Shown here: positions 1 through 9,063 of the stretch, piece by piece
Layout of the letters: the number at the start of each line of letters is the position of its first letter
How positions within the stretch are numbered: position 1 is the stretch's first letter
Source of the DNA: Christiangramia salexigens
GTDB lineage: Bacteria; Bacteroidota; Bacteroidia; Flavobacteriales; Flavobacteriaceae
Assembly: GCF_001889005.1 (NCBI RefSeq)
Contig: NZ_CP018153.1
Span: 2,638,501 to 2,702,500, forward strand
Direction: 5' to 3'
Length of the DNA stretch: 64,000 nucleotides
Notes under the pieces: generated by a model
What the model saw: only the letters and a program-made list of their open reading frames with translations
Database searches by the model: none
Told to the model about the DNA's origin: nothing
Position numbers and translations under genes: made by a program

Positions 1-1
1 T

Positions 2-118
2 GCCTACAGAGGTAGAGCTCCTCAGAAATCTGATGTATTCCAGTCCAGTAAATCTGTTGGAGATGCAATTCAGGTTGGTTGCTGGATAGGCGAGACTGTT
101 CGCATCCCGAACCTATAA
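2..118 (+). CDS. C-terminal end of an unidentified protein (partial)
   Basis: An open frame enters from the left edge and runs 38 codons to a TAA one base before the lptC start. The visible tail is polar and ends with a segment reading VGCWIGETVRIPNL. The tight spacing to lptC suggests the two are co-transcribed. In related genomes a tetratricopeptide or outer-membrane protein often sits here, but nothing in this short tail identifies the family. Confidence 0.6.
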   Translation, partial: AYRGRAPQKSDVFQSSKSVGDAIQVGCWIGETVRIPNL

Positions 119-119
119 G

Positions 120-692
120 ATGAAAAACATCACATATAGTAATATTATTTCAGGCATTGTCACGCTAATAGGCGTGACAATGCTTTTTTCATGTGAGGGT
201 AATTTGCAGGAAGTGAGATCCTTCGGAATGGAAGGGGATGCTCCGCAGGCGATTGCCAGGGGCATAAATTTAAAGTTCACCGATTCGGGAAGATTAGTGG
301 CGACTTTAAAAAGCCCAAAAATGTTGGATTATAGCAATAAGTCCTTCCCGTACCGCGAATTTCCAGATGGAGTAGAGGTTGAATTTTTTGATGAAAAAAA
401 TCGCCGCAATATTGTTAATGCAGATTACGGGATCGTTTATGAGAAAACCAATCTTATAGATCTTCAGGGAAATGTTGTGATCATTACTGCCGACAGCACC
501 AGGCTTGAGGCGAGTCAGCTTTTCTGGGATCAGGAAAAGAGCTGGGTCTTTACAGATAAACCTAACACCATCCGTTTTCCTAACGGCGCCTTAAACCAGG
601 GGCAGGGTTTTGATTCTAATCAAAATTTCGGTAATTTCCGATCTAGAACAAATACCGGTGTACAAATAATAGAAGAAAAAAAGAATGAGTAG
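120..692 (+). CDS. lptC: LPS export ABC transporter periplasmic protein LptC
   Basis: This 190-residue protein is a probable LptC, the bitopic or lipid-anchored component that receives lipopolysaccharide from LptBFG and passes it to LptA. A hydrophobic N-terminus ends in a lipobox-like LFSC with Cys25, so it may be a lipoprotein rather than a simple membrane-anchored form. The rest is a soluble beta-rich domain; the stretch around residues 75-140 (YREFPDGVEVEFFDE, then NLIDLQGNVVIIT and DSTRLEASQLFWDQE) matches the LptC/OstA-like jelly-roll pattern. It overlaps the next small gene by 8 bases (ATG inside the last codons), so the two are translationally linked. The family call is from motif recognition. 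Confidence 0.82.
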   Translation: MKNITYSNIISGIVTLIGVTMLFSCEGNLQEVRSFGMEGDAPQAIARGINLKFTDSGRLVATLKSPKMLDYSNKSFPYREFPDGVEVEFFDEKNRRNIVNADYGIVYEKTNLIDLQGNVVIITADSTRLEASQLFWDQEKSWVFTDKPNTIRFPNGALNQGQGFDSNQNFGNFRSRTNTGVQIIEEKKNE

Positions 693-876
693 ATTTTTCA
701 GGTATTTTGAATACGCCTATCTGGCTTTTGCAGCCTTTTTCCTTTATGAGGCCATTAGAATATGGAGCACAGAAAGAGATAGAGCCTATTTATTCTTGTT
801 TTTTGTAGCAATAGCGGTTTTTATGTTCTTCTTTAAAAGACGTTTTAGGCGTAAACTTGAAGATCGTAATAAATAG
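685..876 (+). CDS. Small two-helix membrane protein, uncharacterised
   Basis: A 63-residue protein with two hydrophobic segments (about residues 8-27 and 34-50) and a strongly basic C-terminus (KRRFRRKLEDRNK), which by the positive-inside rule should lie in the cytoplasm. It overlaps lptC by 8 bases and is followed 5 bases later by the CNNM/CorC gene, so it belongs to the same operon. The position suggests an envelope role, but no function can be assigned from sequence. Confidence 0.7.
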   Translation: MSRFFRYFEYAYLAFAAFFLYEAIRIWSTERDRAYLFLFFVAIAVFMFFFKRRFRRKLEDRNK

Positions 877-881
877 CCCGA

Positions 882-2168
882 ATGGAGGTTGAGATATTTA
901 TAATCGTTTTATCCCTTATTCTTTCTGCATTTTTTTCGGGGATGGAAATTGCCTATGTTTCTTCTAACAAGATCTACATAGAAATAGAAAAAAGGCAGAA
1001 TGATTTCCTTGCCAAGGTATTAAAGAAACTTACCCATAAACCTTCAAAGTTTATTGCCACCATGTTGGTGGGTAATAATATCGCACTGGTGGTCTACGGT
1101 TTTTTTATGGGAGATCTTTTAATGGCCTGGCTTACCGGAATGGATCCTCAAAGCAGATTTCTTAAATATATTATAGACGATCTTACCTTACTTACTCAAA
1201 CCATAATATCCACGCTGGTAATATTACTTACCGCCGAATTTCTTCCAAAAGTATTCTTTCAGATCTATGCGAACTCGATGCTGAAGTTCTTCGCAGTGCC
1301 GGCATACTTATTTTATATCATTTTCAGCTTTATTTCTTCATTCGTGATCTGGATCTCAGATATGGTTCTGAAAAGATTTTTTAAAACCGACGGAGATGAA
1401 GTTCAATTAGCCTTTAGCAAGGTTGAACTTGGGAATTTCATCAGTGAGCAAATGGAAACCGTAGAAGAGCATGAAGAGGTGGATAGTGAGATACAGATCT
1501 TTCAGAATGCACTTCAGTTTTCCGATATTAAGGCCAGGGAGATCATGATCCCGCGAACCGAGATCATCGCGGTGGATCAGAATCAGGCTCCACGGGATCT
1601 GATCCAGACATTTACAGAAACCGGACTTTCCAAGCTTTTAATATATAATGAAACTATAGACGATATAATTGGTTATGTGCACTCCTTCGAGTTGTTTAAA
1701 AAACCGAAATCTATAAAGTCTATTTTGTTGCCAGTGATCTTCGTGCCGGAAACCATGTGGATAAAGGATGTTCTGAATATTCTTATTAAAAAGCGTAAAA
1801 GTATTGCTGTTGTTATTGATGAATATGGCGGTACCAGTGGAATGATCACCGTGGAGGATATCGTTGAGGAATTATTCGGGGAGATAGAAGATGAGCATGA
1901 CTCTGCAGTATTGATAGAAGAGAAGCTGGATGACGATCATTTTAAATTCTCGGCCAGATTAGAGGTGGATTATCTTAACGAGATCTATAAAACTGAAATT
2001 CCCGAAGGCGAGAATTATGAAACCCTGAGTGGCTTTATAGTTAATCATACCGAAGAAATTCCCCAGCAGGGCGATGTGATCAAAATAGAGGATTTTGAGA
2101 TAAAGATCCTTGAAACTTCCAATACCAAAATCGAATTGGTGGAGCTTAAAATCAAACCTGAGGATTGA
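882..2168 (+). CDS. Hemolysin-family CNNM/CorC transmembrane protein (DUF21-CBS-CorC_HlyC)
   Basis: A 428-residue membrane protein with an N-terminal DUF21/CNNM module of about four hydrophobic segments (roughly residues 3-25, 60-85, 100-125, 135-160), a tandem CBS pair (about 205-330) and a C-terminal CorC_HlyC domain (about 345-425). The signature DEYGGTSG at about residue 312 is followed by the typical acidic VEDIVEELFGEIEDEHD. Family members are linked to Mg2+/Co2+ homeostasis; in flavobacteria the related GldE belongs to gliding motility. Its place after lptC is common in this group. Transport substrate is not shown by the sequence, and it should not be called a haemolysin in the toxin sense. 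Confidence 0.85.
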   Translation: MEVEIFIIVLSLILSAFFSGMEIAYVSSNKIYIEIEKRQNDFLAKVLKKLTHKPSKFIATMLVGNNIALVVYGFFMGDLLMAWLTGMDPQSRFLKYIIDDLTLLTQTIISTLVILLTAEFLPKVFFQIYANSMLKFFAVPAYLFYIIFSFISSFVIWISDMVLKRFFKTDGDEVQLAFSKVELGNFISEQMETVEEHEEVDSEIQIFQNALQFSDIKAREIMIPRTEIIAVDQNQAPRDLIQTFTETGLSKLLIYNETIDDIIGYVHSFELFKKPKSIKSILLPVIFVPETMWIKDVLNILIKKRKSIAVVIDEYGGTSGMITVEDIVEELFGEIEDEHDSAVLIEEKLDDDHFKFSARLEVDYLNEIYKTEIPEGENYETLSGFIVNHTEEIPQQGDVIKIEDFEIKILETSNTKIELVELKIKPED

Positions 2169-2263
2169 AGCTTTGAAAGTTAAGAATTTGCTAATTTTAA
2201 ATTTTATTATTAGCCTAAAAACCTTATTTTCGCCCCCTATATTTTGATAAATTCTAAATTCAA

Positions 2264-4384
2264 ATGGCAGTATTAAATAAAATCAGACAAAGGTCTGTTT
2301 TCTTGATTATCATCATTGCATTGGCCTTATTCTCTTTTGTTTTGGCAGATGTGATAAGAAATGGGGGCTTTAGTTCTCAGGATTCACAAAATGTTATTGC
2401 AACCGTTAACGGTGAAGACATCAGCAGAGAAGAGTTTGCCCGTCAGGTAGAAGCTTTCGAAAGAAATATGGGAAACAATATGAGTACTACTCAGGCTGTT
2501 AATCGTATTTGGGATCAAAAACTTCGTGAGGTGATTCTTCAGAATCAGATTGAAGACTTAGGGATCAGAGCCGGAGAAGGGCAGATCACAAATCTTGTTC
2601 GTTCTCAAATGTCGAACAATCCTAATTTCACCAATGCTGCCGGAATGTTCGATGAAAATAAACTAAGAGAGTATGTAGCCAACTTGAAGGCTTCATCTCC
2701 TCAGGCTTATGAGCAATGGCAACAATTCACATCAAATCTTGCTAATACTGCGAAAATCAATAACTACTATAATATGGTAGGTGTTGGGATTGGAGCTACC
2801 CTTACTGAAGGTGAGCAGGCTTATAAGATGCAGAACGATAACATCAATTTAAAATATGTTCAGGTGCCTTATTCTTCTGTACCTGACTCTGAAGTTGAAG
2901 TTTCAAAATCTGAGATCAAAAAATATATCGAGAGTCATTCTGCACGTTTCGAAACTGAAGCCAGCAGAAGTCTTCAGTATGTGATCTTTAATGAGACTGC
3001 TTCAGCAAAGGATAAAACTGCTGCTAAAGAAGCGGTAAGCAAGCTTCAAAATCAGAGGGTAGAATATAATGCTGCCACTGGAGCAAATGATACCTTGCCA
3101 GGATTTAGTGCTACAGATGACAATGCTGAATTCGTGAACACTAATTCAGATATGCCTTATGAGAACAGGTTCAAATTCAGAAATGAATTTTCCGGTGCTA
3201 ATGGGGAAACTATTTTCAACCTTAACGAAGGTGAAACTTTCGGGCCATATGAAGAGAATGGATACTGGAAGTTAAGCAAGGTGGTAGAGGCTAAGAATAT
3301 GCCAGATTCAGTTAAGGCTAGTCATATTTTGGTAACTTATCAGGGTGCACAGTTAGGTGCAGGAGTTAGCAGATCTAAGGAAGATGCTAAAGCCCTTGCA
3401 GATAGTATTGCTGGTGTAGTGAAAGGAGATGATGCTAAGTTCGCTGAATTAGCTTCAGAATATTCGGCAGATACTTCAAATAAAGAACAGGGTGGAGATC
3501 TTGGGTACTTTAGCCCGGGAATGATGATCCCTGAATTTGAGAACTTCGCGTTCGATAATTCAAAAGGTGATGTAGGTGTAGTTGAAACACCACTTGGTTA
3601 CCACGTGATCGCTATCAACGATCAGACCGAAGCTGCCAGAGCGGTTAAGGTTGCAACTATTGCCAGAGAGATCGAAGCTTCAGAAGCTACGATGAACGAT
3701 CTTTTTAACGAGGTGACTAAATTTGAAATTGCAGCATCTGAAGGAGATTTTTCAGAGATCGCTAAAAAAGACAATTACGAGGTTCGTACAGTGCGCGACG
3801 TAAAGGCATTAGAGGAAAATATCCCAGGTGCTGGAGCACAGCGTAGAGTTATTCAGTGGGCATTTGAAGATGAGGCTGAAGTTGGAGATGTTAGAAGATT
3901 TGAAACGAACGGAGGTTATATAGTTGCTCAGTTAACTGCTAAAAAGGCTGAAGGTCTAATGGGAGTTGAAGAAGCCGCGTCTATAGTAACGCCTATCCTT
4001 AAGAATAAAAAGAAAGCTGAGATCATTAAGAATAAGATCAACGGTAAAACACTTCAGGAGATCGCAAATAACCAGAAGCAAAGCGTTCAAACAGCAGATG
4101 CTGTAAACATGAGTTCTCCTACACTTGTTGGTGCTGGTGAAGAAGCAGAGGTGGTTGGTGCAGCTTTTGCACTTAAGCCAGGTGAGCTTAGTAAGCCGAT
4201 CGCTGGTGAAAAGGGTGTTTATGTAGTAGAGCTTGTTAGTAAATTTGAAGCTCCGGCTATGGAATCTTATAAAGCATTTGCTCAACAGGAGAGTGCTTCA
4301 AGAAGAGCTCAGGCTACAATGAGAGTATTTGAAGCCCTAAAGAAGAAAGCTGATATCAAAGAAAACAGAGCTAAATTCTACTAG
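2264..4384 (+). CDS. PpiD/SurA-type peptidylprolyl isomerase, membrane-anchored foldase
   Basis: A 706-residue periplasmic folding factor. A short basic N-terminus and one hydrophobic anchor (about residues 12-32) are followed by a SurA_N-like segment (TVNGEDISREEFARQVEAFE) and a parvulin rotamase domain at about residues 348-455. Parvulin hallmarks include KASHILV, the DTSNKEQGGDLGYF loop and TPLGYHVI. A second, degenerate rotamase-like segment fills the C-terminal third (AAFALKPGELSKPIAGEKGV). The architecture is that of PpiD, which helps newly exported outer-membrane proteins fold. Codon use is strongly T-ending for Ala, Gly and Ser (gct, ggt, tct), like the SusC/D genes at the other end, suggesting high expression. 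It is closed by a strong hairpin terminator. Confidence 0.88.
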   Translation: MAVLNKIRQRSVFLIIIIALALFSFVLADVIRNGGFSSQDSQNVIATVNGEDISREEFARQVEAFERNMGNNMSTTQAVNRIWDQKLREVILQNQIEDLGIRAGEGQITNLVRSQMSNNPNFTNAAGMFDENKLREYVANLKASSPQAYEQWQQFTSNLANTAKINNYYNMVGVGIGATLTEGEQAYKMQNDNINLKYVQVPYSSVPDSEVEVSKSEIKKYIESHSARFETEASRSLQYVIFNETASAKDKTAAKEAVSKLQNQRVEYNAATGANDTLPGFSATDDNAEFVNTNSDMPYENRFKFRNEFSGANGETIFNLNEGETFGPYEENGYWKLSKVVEAKNMPDSVKASHILVTYQGAQLGAGVSRSKEDAKALADSIAGVVKGDDAKFAELASEYSADTSNKEQGGDLGYFSPGMMIPEFENFAFDNSKGDVGVVETPLGYHVIAINDQTEAARAVKVATIAREIEASEATMNDLFNEVTKFEIAASEGDFSEIAKKDNYEVRTVRDVKALEENIPGAGAQRRVIQWAFEDEAEVGDVRRFETNGGYIVAQLTAKKAEGLMGVEEAASIVTPILKNKKKAEIIKNKINGKTLQEIANNQKQSVQTADAVNMSSPTLVGAGEEAEVVGAAFALKPGELSKPIAGEKGVYVVELVSKFEAPAMESYKAFAQQESASRRAQATMRVFEALKKKADIKENRAKFY

Positions 4385-4410
4385 GAGTTCATAAAAAGTT
4401 AAGAGGAAAT

Positions 4411-4441
4411 AAAAACTCCGCCAATTGGCGGAGTTTTTTTA
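4411..4441. terminator. Bidirectional rho-independent terminator
   Basis: A perfect hairpin (ACTCCGCCAATTGGCGGAGT, 4415-4434) is flanked by A-run and T-run on the two sides, so it can end both the plus-strand foldase gene and the convergent minus-strand mevalonate pair, whose last stop codon overlaps the T-run. Confidence 0.9.
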
Positions 4442-5374
4442 TGCTATAAGTTCTGTATAATCCAAGATCGTTGAGTAGCCTTTTTCTTTAAAATAGGTCT
4501 TTTCCGGATCTTCTCCAGTAGCAAGGACGAAATCTCCACCCCAGCCTCCAAGACTCTTTACCAGCCCCGGATAATCTGGGAATAACTGAGTTTTTATCTT
4601 AGGAAGATTAATAGCTTCAGATATTAGTGTTTCATGAGCTTCCATAAGCATTCTGAATTCTTCTAAATGTTGGCAGCTAATGATCTGCTCCGTAATACCC
4701 GAGATCTTCTCTGAGAGGACCTTTAAATTTTCCTGTGGTTGCTTTTTAAAATGGGCGATCGCGTCACGGCTGTTCTGTTTTCTGTTTAGAAAAACAAAGA
4801 AAAGCTGTTCCTTAAAAACAGGATCAAAAGCTGCTGAAAAGACAGCAGGTTCAGCCTGGCCTAATTGATATGTAATAGGGTTGTTATGCATCGCAGCTGC
4901 AATATCATATCCACTTCCCCCAAAACTCATTTCTAACAGCTCATACGGATTAACGTCTAACCATTGTGCGAGATTGTTTATTAAGGTTGAAGAAGTGCCC
5001 AGGCCCCATTTTCTGTTGAAATCGAGACGGGTTTTAACCGAGTAGCCCTGGTTGTCATTAAAAGCTGAATGATTTAATTTGTATACGGAGGATAAGATTT
5101 GCTGAAGCCTCAGGGCCGTATTTCTAAACTCCGCATCTTTCTGTTTTTCCTGATCATGAACAGGATCAAATTCACCCTGGCTGATCATAAATTTGCAATC
5201 AAACCAGGTCTTGCCGTTTTCATCTAGACTTTTCCAATCGAGTAAGCCTGCAGCAGCACTTTCTACTTCAAGTTCCTGTCCTTTTTTAGTAGGTAAGGCC
5301 AATGCTTTGGCGCCCTTTAGAACTATATATTCGGCCGTTAATAATATCTTTCCGCTACTCCTGTAAACCTGCAT
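4439..5374 (-). CDS. GYDIA-family GHMP kinase (probable mevalonate-pathway kinase)
   Basis: A 311-residue GHMP-superfamily kinase. The N-terminus SSGKILLTAEYIVLKGAKAL matches the first GHMP motif, GLGTSSTLINNLAQW is the phosphate-binding glycine/serine loop, and GGSGYDIA is the motif naming this Bacteroidota family; the C-terminal SLGGWGGDFVLATG is the third GHMP motif. Its start overlaps the stop of HMG-CoA reductase by one base (TAATG), so the two are translationally coupled, which supports phosphorylation of mevalonate or phosphomevalonate in isoprenoid synthesis. Which of the two phosphorylation steps it performs cannot be told from the sequence. Confidence 0.85.
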   Translation of the reverse strand: MQVYRSSGKILLTAEYIVLKGAKALALPTKKGQELEVESAAAGLLDWKSLDENGKTWFDCKFMISQGEFDPVHDQEKQKDAEFRNTALRLQQILSSVYKLNHSAFNDNQGYSVKTRLDFNRKWGLGTSSTLINNLAQWLDVNPYELLEMSFGGSGYDIAAAMHNNPITYQLGQAEPAVFSAAFDPVFKEQLFFVFLNRKQNSRDAIAHFKKQPQENLKVLSEKISGITEQIISCQHLEEFRMLMEAHETLISEAINLPKIKTQLFPDYPGLVKSLGGWGGDFVLATGEDPEKTYFKEKGYSTILDYTELIA

Positions 5375-6690
5375 TAAGATCGTAATTTTTCCAATTGTTC
5401 AATTACACTGCTATGCGTGATCGTGTGGTGTGTGAAGAATTCCACCATTTCAGTTTTCTCTTCTTCGGTGGCCTTATGCTGATTAAGGATATTCATTAGG
5501 TGCATTTTCATATGCCCCTGTTGAATGCCCGTGGTGATCAATGACCTTATCGCAGCGAAGTTTTGAGCAAGTCCGGCTACAGCTGTGACCTCCATTAATT
5601 TTTCTGCTGAAGGTCTTTGCAGAATATCCAGTGCTAACTTAACCAACGGGTGCAGACTTGTGAGTCCGCCAACTGTACCAAGAGCTAGTGGGATCTCGAT
5701 CCAGAACTTGAATACCCCATTTTCTACCTTGGCATGGGTGAGGCTGGTGTATTGACCAGATCTTGAAGCATAGGCATGGATTCCGGCTTCTACGGCACGA
5801 AAATCATTTCCTGTAGCCAGCACAACAGCATCTATTCCGTTCATTACTCCTTTGTTGTGTGTGACAGCGCGATAAGGTTCAATCTCGGCTATTCTAACCG
5901 CCTGTATGAACTTATCGGCGAACTCCTCTCCACTCATGTTCGTATCTTCGCTTAAATCTTCAACAGGACAGGATACTTCTGCTCTTACAATACATTCTGG
6001 AACATAATTGGAAAGTATGCTCATAATAATTTGAAGATCTTTTTCTTCAGTAGAAAAATCATCGTGAGCTTTTGCTTTTTCTTGCAGAACTTCTGCAAAT
6101 TTTTCCAGGCAGGAGTTGATGAAATTGGCGCCCATGGAATCCCGGGTGTCAAATTTCACAAATAACTGATAGTAATTTTCAAGCTCAGCAGTCTTATCTA
6201 TCAGGTCAATATTAAGGATCCCGCCACCGCGTTTCTCCATATTTCTCGTGATAGGCTTTACAGCTTCAAGAAGTTCAGGCTTTATCTCCTGGAAAAGCTT
6301 ATTCAGTTTAGAGAATGAACCTTTAAAGGTGAAATGTACCTGACCTATTTTTTTCGTGTTAAGCACCTTGGCTTTAAATCCTCCGCGCTCGCTCCAGAAT
6401 TTTGCTGCTTTACTTGCGGCGGCTACCACAGAGCTTTCCTCTATTGCCATTGGAATGGCAAAATAGCTTTCATTAATGAGGAAATTAGGGGCTATCCCCA
6501 GTGGGAGGTAAAAATTGGACACCGTGTTTTCTATGAATTCATCGTGCAGTTTCTGCAGCTGTTCATCGGTATTCCAATATTGTTTGATGGTGGAAATGGC
6601 GGCAGGATTACTTTGAAGATAATTTTCTGCAAGCCAGTTTATTTTTTCAGTTTTGCTTAATCTTGAAAATCCGCTAACGGGTTTACTCAT
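5374..6690 (-). CDS. mvaA: Hydroxymethylglutaryl-CoA reductase, degradative-type fold (class II)
   Basis: A 438-residue soluble HMG-CoA reductase that makes mevalonate from HMG-CoA. Key residues are visible: the catalytic Glu in AIEESSVVAAAS, the Lys in HNKGVMNGIDA, the Asp in ATGNDFRAVEAG, and the late His in QGHMKMHLMNI. Length and lack of membrane segments fit class II enzymes, and the GHMP kinase immediately downstream points to the biosynthetic direction. Start is the ATG at 6688-6690. Together the two genes show that this organism makes isoprenoids by the mevalonate route, as many flavobacteria do. Cofactor preference (NADH or NADPH) is not evident. Confidence 0.93.
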   Translation of the reverse strand: MSKPVSGFSRLSKTEKINWLAENYLQSNPAAISTIKQYWNTDEQLQKLHDEFIENTVSNFYLPLGIAPNFLINESYFAIPMAIEESSVVAAASKAAKFWSERGGFKAKVLNTKKIGQVHFTFKGSFSKLNKLFQEIKPELLEAVKPITRNMEKRGGGILNIDLIDKTAELENYYQLFVKFDTRDSMGANFINSCLEKFAEVLQEKAKAHDDFSTEEKDLQIIMSILSNYVPECIVRAEVSCPVEDLSEDTNMSGEEFADKFIQAVRIAEIEPYRAVTHNKGVMNGIDAVVLATGNDFRAVEAGIHAYASRSGQYTSLTHAKVENGVFKFWIEIPLALGTVGGLTSLHPLVKLALDILQRPSAEKLMEVTAVAGLAQNFAAIRSLITTGIQQGHMKMHLMNILNQHKATEEEKTEMVEFFTHHTITHSSVIEQLEKLRS

Positions 6691-6876
6691 TTTTTTCCTG
6701 TGTTTCAGAAGTTCAAAGATACGATTCCTATTTTTAGATATAGAACTTCACATTGGTGACGGGATGAGAATAAACTAATTTTTTTTAACAGATTGTTAGT
6801 ATTTAACGATTCTAAACAATCATTTTTTGCCTAATTTTTATTAAACTTGGCGTTGATTAAACATTCATTAATTTTT

Positions 6877-9048
6877 ATGAAGTTCCCCAAAATAATTGTT
6901 GCTTTTCTTTTTGCAACAACTGCTGTTTTAAATGCACAGAAAAAAGAAGTTAGTCTCGAAGATATCTGGAGCGGGACGTTTAGCCAGGAAAGACTTCAAT
7001 CCCTTCAATCTTTAAATAATGGCGATGAATATGTGGTTCTAAACCGTGATAAGGACTCCGGAACAACAAGTATTGACGTTTATAGCTATAAAACCGGAAA
7101 GCAGACCAGAACTCTTGTAGATAGTAAAAATCTTAAAGGAGTTGATTTCTTCCAGGGCTTCAAGTTTAGTGAAGACGAGAGTAAAGTATTGCTTTCTACT
7201 GAAGTTGAGCCGATCTACAGAAGGTCGTCCAGAGAAATATTCTATGTTCTTGATCTAAAAAGTAAAGAGCTGAAGAAAGTTAGCGATAATAAAATACAGG
7301 AAGCTGCATTTTCACCAGATGCCACCAGGCTTGCATACGTTTTTGAGAATAATATTTATGTGTTGGACTTAGAATCTGGCGAAAGAAACCAGGTAACTTC
7401 AGACGGGGAGATCAACTCTATAATTAATGGTATTACAGACTGGGTTTATGAGGAGGAATTCTCATTTGTAAAAGCTTTTGCCTGGAATAAGACCGGGGAA
7501 AAACTGGCCTTTTTAAAATTTGATGAATCGGCGGTACCGGAATTTTCCATGGACCTTTTCGGAAAGGATCTTTATCCAACCCAGCAGGTATTTAAGTATC
7601 CAAAGGCGGGGGAATCTAATTCCGAAGTAAGTCTGCATATGTATGACCTTGCTTCAGGTAAGTCTGAAAAAGTTGAATTAGGAGATTATAATGATTTCTA
7701 TATTCCAAGAATTAAATGGACAAGTAATAAGGATCTTTTAAGTGTTCAGGTTTTAAATCGTCATCAGAACAATTTGGATCTTATTTTTGTGAACGCTAAA
7801 GACAACTCGGCTAAGGTTGTGCTGAATGAAACCGATAAAGCCTATGTGGATATCACAGATAATTTAACATTCCTTGATGATAACAGCTTTATCTGGACAA
7901 GTGAAAAAGATGGTTATAATCATATCTACCATTATTCAGAAAATGGAAAGCTAAAACAACAGGTGACCAAAGGAGACTGGGAAGTCACCAATTATTACGG
8001 TTATGATGCTAAAGCCGATAGGATTTATTATCAGAGTACAGAAAACGGAAGTGTAAATCGTGATGTTTATTCTATAAAGCCTAACGGGAAAAGCAAAAAA
8101 CGTCTTACGGAAAGAACGGGTACCAATTCGGCTGACTTCAGCGCAGATTATACCTACTTCATAAATTCTTTTACCAGTGTAAATACTCCTAATATTTACA
8201 GTCTTCATAAAGCCAAGGATGGTAAGATGGTGAGAGAGATCCTGAATAATAATGAATTACTAGAAAAGGTTAAGGGTTATGATTTTTCGCCTAAGGAGAT
8301 TTCGACCATTAATGTTAATGGGAATGATCTCAATATGTGGATGATCAAACCATCAGATTTTGATGAGAATAATAAGTATCCATTATTAATGTTCCAGTAC
8401 TCCGGGCCGGGGTCACAGTCGGTTTCCAATTCATATTTTGGAACTAATGATTACTGGTATCAATTACTAGCCAATAAAGGTTATATCATCGTTTGCGTAG
8501 ACGGTAGAGGAACAGGATTTAAGGGTGCCGATTTTAAAAAGGTAACCTATAAAGAACTTGGAAAGTATGAGGTAGAAGATCAGATCTCTGCCGCTCAGAA
8601 ATTAGGAGAGCGTAATTATATAGACTCTAATAGAATTGGTATTTGGGGCTGGAGCTATGGTGGCTTTATGTCTTCTAATGCGATCCTTAAAGGGAATGCT
8701 GTTTTCTCTATGGCGATCGCCGTTGCTCCGGTTACGAGCTGGAGATTTTATGATAGCATCTATACCGAAAGATATATGAGGACTCCTCAGGAAAATCCTT
8801 CAGGTTATGATGAGAATTCACCTTTGAACCATGTTGAAAAATTAAAAGGCGATTATCTTTTAATTCATGGAGGAGGTGATGACAACGTTCATTTGCAGAA
8901 TAGCATGAGAATGGTTGAAGAATTGGTGCAGGCCAATAAGCAATTTGACTGGGCCATCTATCCCGACAGAAATCACGGGATTTACGGAGGTAACACCAGA
9001 TTGCATCTTTATAATATGATGACAGACTTTATACTAGAAAAACTTTAA
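6877..9048 (+). CDS. Dipeptidyl peptidase IV (S9 family)
   Basis: A 723-residue secreted serine peptidase that removes X-Pro (or X-Ala) dipeptides from peptide N-termini. The ATG at 6877 is preferred over an in-frame TTG at 6847 because it puts a standard signal peptide (MKFPKIIVAFLFATTAVLNAQ) at the N-terminus. An eight-bladed propeller domain is followed by an alpha/beta hydrolase. The DPP4-type double-Glu motif DWVYEEEF lies near residues 188-195. The catalytic triad is visible: Ser in GWSYGG (about 593), Asp in GGGDDNVH (about 668), His in DRNHG (about 700). It lies 15 bases upstream of a peptide transporter, so cleavage and uptake of oligopeptides are probably coupled. Confidence 0.93.
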   Translation: MKFPKIIVAFLFATTAVLNAQKKEVSLEDIWSGTFSQERLQSLQSLNNGDEYVVLNRDKDSGTTSIDVYSYKTGKQTRTLVDSKNLKGVDFFQGFKFSEDESKVLLSTEVEPIYRRSSREIFYVLDLKSKELKKVSDNKIQEAAFSPDATRLAYVFENNIYVLDLESGERNQVTSDGEINSIINGITDWVYEEEFSFVKAFAWNKTGEKLAFLKFDESAVPEFSMDLFGKDLYPTQQVFKYPKAGESNSEVSLHMYDLASGKSEKVELGDYNDFYIPRIKWTSNKDLLSVQVLNRHQNNLDLIFVNAKDNSAKVVLNETDKAYVDITDNLTFLDDNSFIWTSEKDGYNHIYHYSENGKLKQQVTKGDWEVTNYYGYDAKADRIYYQSTENGSVNRDVYSIKPNGKSKKRLTERTGTNSADFSADYTYFINSFTSVNTPNIYSLHKAKDGKMVREILNNNELLEKVKGYDFSPKEISTINVNGNDLNMWMIKPSDFDENNKYPLLMFQYSGPGSQSVSNSYFGTNDYWYQLLANKGYIIVCVDGRGTGFKGADFKKVTYKELGKYEVEDQISAAQKLGERNYIDSNRIGIWGWSYGGFMSSNAILKGNAVFSMAIAVAPVTSWRFYDSIYTERYMRTPQENPSGYDENSPLNHVEKLKGDYLLIHGGGDDNVHLQNSMRMVEELVQANKQFDWAIYPDRNHGIYGGNTRLHLYNMMTDFILEKL

Positions 9049-9063
9049 TTTAAAATAGATACA

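Noticed and set aside
882..2168. Calling the CNNM/CorC protein GldE
   Set aside because: It shares the GldE architecture but lies in an lptC context rather than with gliding genes; motifs do not separate the two.
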